From assembly GCA_015680685.1 (NCBI GenBank), contig MNCI01035640.1:1-60683 (forward strand): DNA of 60,683 nucleotides, given 5' to 3'. Source of the DNA: Gnetum montanum. Taxonomy: Eukaryota > Streptophyta > Gnetopsida > Gnetales > Gnetaceae. The position numbers and the translations under genes are program-made. The stretch's first letter is position 1. Every line of letters starts with the position of its first letter. Below the pieces are notes generated by a model. It was not told the DNA's origin. It was given only the letters and a program-made list of their open reading frames with translations, and searched no databases. Positions 33,351 to 43,348 of this stretch are shown here, piece by piece.

Positions 33351-34017
33351 CTGCCTAAAACCTTACTTGCAAACTTCCCAGCATTTACGCTGTTGAAAGT
33401 TTACGCCGCCGACCACACATTCGTGCTAGAGACATTTCAGCGTTTATGCTGCTTAGTTTGAAAACCTAGTCCGCAAACTTCCTAGCGTCTACTCTGTTCG
33501 CTGTTTACACCGCTCCTATCAAAACTTACCTTGCGAAATCCCCAACGTTCACGCTAGTAACCATATGCTACATTTTACACTGCAGATTTTCCTTACGGCC
33601 TACATAAGATTGTTAAATTTTACACTGCATATTTTATGCCATAGACTTGTTTATGTTGCTGTCCATTTACACTACGCCCTTTACGCTGTAGACCTCGTCT
33701 ACGCTGTATACCCACTTTGTCCCTGCTATTCTGTCTACGCTGCATTCCATAGATTTTCGTTACGCTGCCATATGTTACGCTACACTTTATACGCTGTAAA
33801 CCTATCTTACGTTATACCCTGACACTGTATACGCTCTCTAGCGTATATGCTGAGCCACTTTCGTCGTAGACTCGTCTACGCTGACCATATACGCTACGTA
33901 CATACACGCTGTATATGTTGTCATTATACACCGTTAGTTGAAGCATATACACGGTACGCTGCACAGTACATTAATTTCACATTTCTAGACCATGTTGTAT
34001 ATCCTCAATCAATCATC
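33351..34017 (+). other. Leader of element C rich in AGCGTA/TACGCT words
   Basis: About 670 bp of 5' untranslated leader between primer site and gag ATG. It contains many TACGCTG/AGCGTA hexamers and scattered GTATACGCT half palindromes, as does B's leader at 57200-57848. Short frames here are translations of the repeats. Confidence 0.6.
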
Positions 34018-37000
34018 ATGAACCCTGTAAACACCACCACCGCCACCACTCAAGTCACTAACATCATAGACACCATGGCTGTTCAACAGCCCGTCGTGCA
34101 ACACCCAGGAGTACAACCCACAACGGGGCCCCACCGGTCCCTAAGGTTGCAAGGGAGGAATCCAACCTCTAACATTATAACCCAGGACTAGTATAACTTC
34201 ATATGTCTGAAGATGCAAGCTGGCCTGGCCGTAGATCGAGACGAAATGGAGGTAAAGAGGCAATATGAACTCTTCTACAGGGGGACGCGAGTTCATCCCC
34301 TCTCCATACGATATAATCCCTATTCCAGAGCAATACTCAGAGCTCGTCTCACAACTCCTTCTGCAAAGGAGTCAGTCATTGGATCAGCCTGTGCTAGAGC
34401 CCCAACTAGAAGAAGAGGACGAATTTGCTGCTCAATTTGAACATGAGGACTCCTACCACACTCTTATCCCCCAAACACACATTAACCCCGTGTTTCATCC
34501 GGGTACAGGGGAAATCATGCCCCTCCAGCATCTCAGGTTCACCCAGGCCCAAGCACCGCCACCAGAAACATCAGCGCTAGTGCATATTCCTCCCCTGAGC
34601 GACCCCTAATTCAACACATTCCCTCTCACAATCATCCCCGCCGCAGCTGCAGGCCCGTCCTCATAAGCACCAACCCCGCACCATAACGTGGGGGCAACCT
34701 CCTCGCCTCGAGTGATAGGGATGCCACACATGATACCAGCATCCACATCCGCTCACTACATCCGCCACATTCAAACGCACGCCGCCCCCTCGACTGCCAT
34801 AACCCAACAGGGAGTCCCTTCACAAAACATGGTTGGGCAATGGCCAACAATGGGTGTGCCGTCACATCAACCCTCTCACCACAATGTGCCATCTCACGCA
34901 TTTCCACCAGTTAACATTCCCCAAATACAACCACAACCATAGCAGCAACAACCTCCCATATATAATGTGCCATCCCTAGTGCCACAGGCTGTTCACATCC
35001 GACAAGTACAATCCCTCGTTGCGCAGCTTTCAGCATTTCAACCCACCTTTCAACAATCTAACCTATACCAGCACGACACCCCCAAATCGTCGCCTCGCTA
35101 ATGCTCAAGACTGGGCAGATGTAAAAAAATTGATGCAAGAACTAACTGATGAGGTTAAATGCCTCAAAATAGCCGACGAGGAGTTGAAGGTAGTGGAGTT
35201 TTACCACGATGACCCCATCAGCTCTTCCGTCTTGCCCTTAACCTTGCCCAAAGGCGTATCGTTGCAAATACTAATCAAATATAACGGGGAGATAGACCCC
35301 AACACTCATTTAATAACATTTAGATTAGAATGCGCATTACTCTAGGCATGGCCCCATGCCATTCTGCGAGTGTTCCCCATGTCCCTCATGGGGAGAGCAC
35401 TTGATTGGTACCAGGCCCTACCGAGGAATTCCATCTTCTCCTTGGAAGACTTATTACACACCATTTTGTGACTAGGTTCAAGTACAACTTGAAACCCGAG
35501 GCCACACTGGACAACCTCATACAGGTTAAGCAAGCGTCGCTTGAACCTGTACAGAAATTCATTCAGAGGTGAAGTGCTACTCTTAACGAGCTACATGAGC
35601 CAATCTCCTAGACCTACCTGCTTACTATTCTAAAAGGGGCCGTAAATGACTTCTTTAAATCCAAGTTGTACTATCCCAATGCGCGTAATCTTAACCAGGC
35701 TTTTGTACAAATTAAAAATATAGAAGAGGCAGCTCAAAATAGCCATGATCCTGCATACTTGGCCTTCAAGAATCAACACAGTAAAAAGGATAAAGAGAAG
35801 GCTAAAGCAACTATAGAAGCAATAGTAGAGACACAAGTAGGCATGGCACAATGAAAAAAACTGCCAGTAGCTCCCACTAACTATAATAAACCTGCTCCCA
35901 CGACCATGCCGGAATCGTCATCATCCCAGAACCCAATGCTAAATCGTACGAGAAACTTCGAGAGGAAAGAGCCCTCTCAATATACACCCCTGCCAATGAA
36001 ACCATCCTAGCTATTCGACCAAATTTTGAAGGCTAGGCTAATGAAACATAAATATTTATCCCCCGCAGCCATCTAGAGACACGACCGGTTCTGTCAACTC
36101 GTTCAAAACCTGAGCCTAGCAACACCAGATGAGCCTCCCGTACCCAAAGGTTTTAGAATGGATCGCTTCTGCGATTACCATCAATGCAATAGGCACAGTA
36201 CGAATTACTATTTCACCTTGAAGCAGGATATTCAGCGAATGATCGATGAAGGCCAAATCACCTTTGATGAGGCCAACCCAGTCCAACGAAAGAATCGAAC
36301 TATGGGGGTGTACAAAGACCCTCTGAATATCAAGGAGACGTCATACGTTAAAAATACAATCTACTTTGATGATGATTCTGAGACACCCAACATTAACACT
36401 GTCTACCTTGAATATAAACAGGAAACACCTAATAGGTCGTTCGTAGTTCAGGTTCTTGTTGCTGTGTCCATGCCCACGCCTCAACCACCACATGCCCCAC
36501 AGCAGCCATACGTCGTCTACGTACCTTCGGTCGTACCTACATCCTTAAAGCCACCAAACCCTCATACTCGGCCTACCCCTTTTGTAGTTCGAGTACCACC
36601 CACCGTCGCAACAGCGGAGGTCCAACCTCCACCAAAACCAACCCCGTACGTTGTTAGGACACCCGAAAGTCCTAGCAATTACCAAACCTCCACCTCACAA
36701 GTGCAAGGCAAACCTAGCCCCTACGTCATTAGGGTCCCTGGCTAGCCGAAACATGAAATGATAGGCCACCGAAACATGAAATGATAGGTCATTAGGATCC
36801 CTGGCCAGCAAAAATGATAGGCCACCGAAACATGAAATAAAACTGTTGGGCCCAATGGACCCAGTCACTGTTGATGCAAATACCCCCAACAGTAGAGACT
36901 TCGCAACAGCCTTGACACAAGTCACCCAAGCATTGAAGCAAAAGAACACTTCATTAAGCTTGTATGACTTGGTCTTAACATCCCAAACACATCGGGAAGC

Positions 37001-37919
37001 TTTAGTACGCATGCTAACATTGATCCCGGTAAGCGAGGACTTGCCCCCAAATGAACCCTCCATTCATGCGGTAATGTACTCACCTCACGGGACCACTCCT
37101 AAACCCTTAAGCTTCCATGATGACAACATTAAGGTGGACAAGAACATAGGGGAGATAACAATAGTCCCCATGTTCATAACGATATGCATAAACCAGTTCA
37201 AGATACATAGAGTCCACGTAGATGATGGAGCTACCACAAATGTTGTACCATACCCCATCGTTGAACAAGTGGGGCTTACTGAGTTAATTAAACCAACCGC
37301 AACTACATGTTTAAAATCATTCAGCGGGTCACACGTAATGGTAAAAGGCACAATAACCTTAGATTTCATAGTAGGAGACCAGTTCCCCACATCCGTCGAC
37401 TTCCTAGTGGTCGATGAAATGCCAGGATTCAACCTAATATTGGGAAGACCCTGGTTGGCCCAACTGAGAGCTATCTCCTCCCCTATACACCAAGAGATTC
37501 ACCTTCCTTATTAGGGCGGTGAAATAATCATACATGGGGAAGCAGCTACTCCTATCATTTCATCACACATGGACATAGACCAGGGCTCAGAGGTCGAGCT
37601 CGAAAAGCCTAGCCGAAATGACAAAAGTCTGCAACCACCGGTAAGCAGTAAGCCTTTAAACACGGAACAAGACCCACCTAAAACAGAAACACCTGCGTCT
37701 GATATTGTACATATGGCTTCTAAATTAGAGACTAACACAGAATTTGCAACAACTACCGAGACATCTAAAAACACTAACATAAGAACCACTCCATCAGACG
37801 TCTCTTGGACTGAATTGCCGTTCAACGTGATCAGCGAAGGGGATGTTGAATACAAAATCGTACCAGTTGATACACCCCCGGACATAAAAATAAAAAGAAT
37901 CAAAAAACAATTAAAATAA
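34018..37919 (+). pseudogene. gag-pro: Element C gag-protease ORF (decayed)
   Basis: Starts ATGAACCCTGTAAACACC at 34018 (same start in B) and ends at the stop after KIKRIKKQLK at 37919. In order: N-terminal region with LRLQGRNPTSN; Pro/His-rich linker (34550-34990); gag domain about 35100-35860 with VEFYHDDPISSS; zinc-knuckle-like FCDYHQCNRHSTNYY near 36160, where the final Cys is Tyr; a linker with repeated P-(F/Y)-V-V-(R/Y)-V-P units at 36430-36740; protease 36846-37514 with VDDGATTNV as active site and FNLILGRPWLAQLRA. Stops (for example at 34188, 35343, 36744 and 37513) and frameshifts inactivate it. A segment of about 230 bp coding for the end of the linker in B is replaced here by a short repeated sequence (36750-36840). 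Confidence 0.85.
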
Positions 37920-37933
37920 TACCATCTCGCTTC

Positions 37934-38189
37934 GTCCGAAATGACGTTAAACTACACGCAGTCCGAAATGACGTTAAACTACAACACCAAAAAAATATAT
38001 ATATTAAAATCACACTCCAAGTCCAGAATGACGTTAAACTATCATGTCTACAACGACATAAAACTAGCCACGATCAGCAATGATCAGTTGACCGAGAAAT
38101 CTATCCGCATCCTTCAAAATATTCCCTGATTACACTGGGGCCCGAAATGGCCATAAACTACGCATGGGGCCCGAAATGGCCATAAACTA
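37934..38189 (+). repeat. Cluster of GYC-N6-GRC-TAAACT motifs (C, after protease)
   Basis: Six copies: GTC/GAC stems with loops CGAAAT, CGAAAT, CAGAAT and TACAAC, then two GCC/GGC stems with loop CGAAAT, each followed by two bases and TAAACT (one reads AAAACT). These are the cleanest examples of paired stem changes. It starts 15 bp after the protease ORF stop. Confidence 0.8.
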
Positions 38190-38397
38190 GTACTTTGTTT
38201 TCGTTTATCTTTTATAATTACATTTTCGCATTACACTTAAAACAAAAAAATGAACCAAAACATTTTACATTGTCGTGTCGTGTTTACAATTAAACTCAAA
38301 ATCAACAAAAAATTTCTTACATGCAATAAGGTACAATTACAAGTGTTTACCATTTTTGTTCATCTCAAAATTTTCAAGTTACAATTCCCGTATAAAT

Positions 38398-41300
38398 TTA
38401 TGGCCAGTCTTCAGGGGCCCCTGCTCCACTGGGACCAGCTTCTTGGGCATTGCCACCACCTTCATCCTGAAAACACAAAAAGAGACAATCAATATATAAA
38501 AATAAGAGAATGTTAAAATTTTAAACATTATTCAGTAAATCAATTTCATAACAACAAAACGCTTACCCTAGGAGATCCCCCTAAGCTGAATTCCAGCCAA
38601 CGAAGGATTTCTTCTTCTGAAGCACAAGCCCAATCAGTCCTGTCAAGGCCTAAGTCTATGTCTGCTAAAGTCTTTCCTTTGTCGACGGCCGACCAGGTAG
38701 GACGTTTCAAAGGGAATTCACCCACAGACACTTCCCCATAAGCAGTTGTAATCACCCTCGTAGGCGACTCCATTTCCACAGTTGTGTTTTGGGCAAAAGT
38801 ATCAAAGGAAGAACGCAAATCCAAATCCTCCACAAACATCCCTAGTTGGCGCTTTTCGATGGACACTTCTTTTAACGACTTCTTGTAGTGATGTTTGTGA
38901 TTCTTCTCATCCTGACCCCACTTACGAACCTTGAAAGCAAAGGCTTTCCAATCTTGACATTTGAGGTTTAGGAGATCAATTTGGGCTTTGCGCTCTACCA
39001 TTCTCCGAGTCAGCGACGCATGACGATTCAGTAAGTTCCAATATCTTGTATACGTAACCTCGGACGTTCACCAGGAGTGATCACTGCTTAGTTTGGCAGC
39101 AGCAAACTCGTATCGAGCCTTCATATCATCACGTTCAACCAACAATTCGGATACTTCTTTCTCTTTTTCTTGAATCTGTAGCCACAATTGTTCAACAGAA
39201 TGCCTACAGGTCCATAATGATTTAGCATTGTGCACAAGGCCTTCCGCGACTCCCTCGTAAACAGGCCTTGGTACTTGCTCCACTTCTGGGGAAAGTGTGG
39301 TTAAACTTTCTATGCTGACGCTTTCAGAGGGATCCCATCTCAATTTAGCACCTATGCATGTGAAAAGAAAGAAATGTTAAGGCCACTAAAACAAAGTGTG
39401 AAACTATAAAGCTGCAAATGGTTCAAAAAATTTATACTTATTTTAGGGTGTGCCTCTTGAATTCGCTCGACAACCTCTTCAGCGATCCCACCCACAAAAT
39501 CCATCTTACTTGGCATTTCCATCCAAGTAAGTGGCTCATGGGTATGGGATGAACTGACCTCTGTGGTCCTCTCAGGGGGAACCATCTTCATGGGTATGTC
39601 CAACCGCACTGTCTTGGTTTCACTGCCTTCGTCTGGACAAAACAAAAACATAAAAATAAGATACCATAGAAATGATAACTAATGAAGCGATGAAAAATGA
39701 AATAAAAGACAAAATGTACCGTGCTCCTTGGCACCCTCTAGGGGATCCCCTAAGTCCAGATTCCCTTTAAGTAAATTACTGAACATTTGGTTGACACCAT
39801 CCTGGTCATCCAATGGCTCAGTTTCAGTGGTGTTCTCCTTCAACTCCTCCGTCCCTCCTCCTTGGTCCTTCTCCATGCTTTCTTCCTCATTATTCTTCTC
39901 TGTGTTGGTCTCCTATTCCTCAGTAATGGTTTCTAATGCCTACTTTCTCACTTCTTCAATCAAGCCAAAGGTATCAATGACATGTAAGCGATTGAACTAA
40001 AGATTATGAGCAAAGCAAAAATAGATAAAATAACAGGCAGGCGAGGTCTACTTACCAGGCATCTTAAAACGTATACGCTTCACTCATGGCTCATTCACAT
40101 TTGACACCTCCTCCGTCGCATGTTCGTGCCTTTTAAGCTTTGGCTTGGCTTGGCCAACCGTTTCCTTGATGACCTGTTCTGCTCTTCTTACAGTGTAGGG
40201 TACATCGTCTGGTTCCAATCCCAAACTGTCATGGGTGTGGATTGACGTGCCAGATGATCCCATAGTTGTGATGGACACGAATTCATTAATGCCTTCAGGT
40301 GCATCTTGGGATTTGGCTATCTTAAACAAGTGGTTGATCCACGGGCGGGATAGTTGACCCCGATCCTGCAGAACAAACTTTTTGTCCGTGCGAACTACCA
40401 GGAATTCGGCAAAACGGCAGAGATAACTAGAGAAAAATGCAAAGGTGAGGTGAGATTGCACCTCGACGTTCAAATGCAACCGCACTATCTCCTTGTGCAT
40501 GCCCGATAACAAAAACTGGGCCCAATTGTAACGCACGTCGGCTTCCAGAACAGTCCGCATGACTCGTATAGCCTCAACCCCAAGACTCTTCACCTGAGAA
40601 AGGATTTTGGGGAACACCCGTGCCTTGAATAGGGGATATAATTCATTCACCTCTACAACCTTATTTTTCCCCTGCATCGGGAACCCCTTGGCACCCTTGG
40701 CCATGCCTAGCCTGTCTTCCAACTCATGGATCGTCTTGAGCTCTTTATGAGCTCTATCTAAAACTACACTTATGCCATCTACCGGTATCCCAAATAGGTT
40801 TGAAAAGAACTCAGGTGACAAATGAAAAACTACCTTGACACCCTTAATCCGGGTGCTATAGAAAGAGACAGACTCATTGAATGAATCCACGATCCCGATC
40901 ATCTCCGCTATGGATACGTCAGGACTCGGGGTCATGAAGAGCTCCATAAGGCCAGCATTATCAAGATAACGAACGATGGATGGTGGAGCTTGTGAACGCA
41001 ACCACTTTTGAGCCTTAGTCACTTCCCCGAACTTCATCAACAAGGTAGTCTCAGTTCGCCCGGTTGTGACTGGATCCCCACCAGGAGGCACATCAATTGT
41101 AAATACAATTTGAAATGGTCATATTCATATAATTCCAGACAGTTGAACAAACACACCATCACATCTAGAAACTATTGTCATTTACCGTTGATAGTGGATC
41201 TGGATGTGCTGCCTGGGCCGGATACATGGGGGAAGACTGGTCCTTTTTCCGACCAGTCTTCGTGCAACCATTCGCAAGCTTTGCACATCACGAATGCTCT

Positions 41301-42747
41301 AGAGAACTGTTTATGAAAATGAATGATAACATTCTTTGTTTGACCCAATACAGTTCCACGAAGGGTGGGACCTGTCATAAAAGCCTCTAAAGTAGTGCGA
41401 GCAAGTGCAAGTCCTTCGTACTCAATGTACGTCCTATCCAGGTTGATCTTGGGCCTACAAACAAATGGATGTCAAAATAAAAATAGATATTAAATGACGA
41501 AAAGAAACAACAAACTTAAGTGGTCCTACCTATCCACCTGGTACACAATGCTAGGGGGATTCTGGAACAATGTATGTGCTCGTGCAGCTATGAACAAAGT
41601 GTTATTGAGGTAGTCTAGCCCTCGCGGTAATAGTGCCCACACGCGTGCTAACGGGCATGTAGACCTAGGCCCATGGGTAGAACCATCCTCATTCATGAGC
41701 AACCCCTCGTCAATGTCTTCTACGAAGACCGTGACACCTTCTGCAGCTCCTAGCAATATTGTGTCGAGCACGCTTTGCGCGATCACTTCATTAAGGTTTG
41801 ACCAAATGGCCACCTCGAAATTGTCTAACATGAAGGCCAGAAATTCACATGCGCCTTCTCTGAACCAAACTCCGTTGTTATCCACGATTAGATCCGGGGG
41901 AGGCTCCTCAGCCTCAACGGGGCCAACCCATGTCAGCACCCTGACAAGTTCAACAATGAGGAGAAAATGTTTACTGTCCCTACCAACAATCAGGATACCA
42001 TAATGAGTTAGCCATGCTTCAAAACAACCTGAAAAGTGAAAGTTCACATCATAAATCGGCACTTAAAATCTAAAAAATTCCTAACTGTTTACACTTAGCG
42101 TATACGCTGCTTAAACTAGCGTATATGCCGACAAAACTGTTTACACTTAGCGTAATACACTACTTAAACCAGCGTATACACTGTCAAAAAATGTTTACAC
42201 TGAGCATATATGCTGCCTAACTCAGCGTATACACAAACAATGAACTGTTTTACGCTGTCGCCTAAACCTCTTACGCTTAGCATATATGCCAAAGAAACCC
42301 TCAGCGTATACGCCCAAGTTTGCTTTCAACGTAAACAGCCTACGCCAGACACCGAACAAACAGTTTACGCCAAAAACATGAAAAACAAGTCTACACTGTA
42401 AAAACAACTATGCACACTCAGCGTATACATTGAACAAACCCTCAGCGTAGACAGAAATTACGCTAACAAAATAGAAAACTTACGCTGACAAAACCTCGCG
42501 TGTGGAAAACGTATTACACCGTGGTATATGCTGATACAATCGTGCAAGAAAAGTGTTTACGTTGTCCAATTATAAAACTAATTACGCTTTGACAGTCTGT
42601 GCTAACCTGAGCCTACCTGTGTGATGTCACAGGCCATGATGGGATCCTTGGCCTAGGTAGGCACTACAGCATGGCTTCAATCTCCTCCACAAAAGTCAAG
42701 TTGGGACCTTTCCTCCCCTGGCCTTTCACTTCTTTTCCTTTGTCCAT
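38398..42747 (-). pseudogene. Antisense multi-exon gene carried by element C
   Basis: Read on the minus strand. Inferred exons: 42747-42617 (ATG in gagATGG context, Lys/Gly-rich), 42028-41530, 41454-41186, 41103-40056, 39996-39720, 39632 to about 39440, 39351-38567, 38466-38398 (stop TAA). Canonical GT/AG is seen at most junctions; the exon 4 acceptor and exon 6 donor (ATAAGT) look mutated. Exon 2 has an FCP1-like segment: LLIVELVRVLTW where DxDGT is expected, then VWFREGACEFLAFML and NFEVAIWSN. Exon 4 (about 335 codons) resembles plant transposon-associated domains (IKGVKVVFHLSPEFFSNLFGIP). Exon 5 is acidic. Exon 7 contains LQIQEKEKEVSELLVERDDM, a coiled coil, then DKGKTLADIDLGLD. The product is unknown; a nuclear regulatory role is only inference. 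Stops in exons 1, 4 and 7 show decay. Confidence 0.72.
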
Positions 42748-42990
42748 CTCGGCCTCCTTTACGCTGATTGCAAAGTTCACGCTGAAGAAAAGAACTGTCT
42801 ACGCTGGCGCCTGAAATTCTACACTCCACGTCTACGCTGGGGTTTAGTGTTGGGTGTCTAAGCTAAGGGTTACTCTTCGGCGTCTACACTCACGAGCAAG
42901 TTTACGCTTACGCTAGGGTTCGATAGTTTATGCTTACGCTGTAATAGTTTATGCTCTGTCGCTTACGCTCATGATTCAAAGTAGGAAAAA
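42090..42990. repeat. GCGTATACGC and TACGCT word array over the 5' part of C's antisense gene
   Basis: Dense copies of GCGTATACGC variants and (A)GCGTA/TACGCT hexamers between the antisense TATA box and exon 2, the same words as in the U3 of this family. It covers the 5' untranslated region and first intron of the antisense gene. Apart from exon 1 (42747-42617) no coding sequence is seen here. Confidence 0.75.
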
Positions 42991-43007
42991 AATGAAGCCC
43001 CCCCCCC

Positions 43008-43016
43008 TTTTTTATA
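43008..43016 (-). promoter_or_regulatory. TATA box of C's antisense gene
   Basis: TATAAAAAA on the minus strand followed by a G-run, about 260 bp before the ATG at 42747. The homologous TATA box in B is on the plus strand at 51077-51083, also followed by a G-run. Confidence 0.65.
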
Positions 43017-43348
43017 CAATACTCCGCTGCCGCCGCCACCGCCGCTTATGCCGCTGTTGCCATTTTTGCTACTTTTTGCCTTTTTTGCTTATTTTTCGCA
43101 AAAATTTACCCAAATAATAATAATAAAAAAATAAATAAACAAACATTTCGACATCCAGTTCCCCCATCCATTTCGCATAGTTACGCTGAATATTCCAACG
43201 TAAACCCGTTATGGCCCGGTAAGGTATTAAACTGCCATGCATCCTGGTGTGACGATAATCCACCATTATGCATGTATGCATAGTTTAAAATTACCAAAAG
43301 ACATAGAACGATACCCCTTTGCTTATTCAGCTCTCTGTTTATTGGCAG
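43017..43348. other. Spacer upstream of C pol with 3' splice site
   Basis: Upstream of the antisense TATA box and before the RT ORF. It contains GCC/GCT triplet runs (43022-43058), A/T-rich sequence, one GCC-CGGTAA-GGT-type copy of the stem motif near 43213-43232, and a good plus-strand 3' splice site (CTCTCTGTTTATTGGCAG ending at 43348). No gene seen. Confidence 0.5.
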
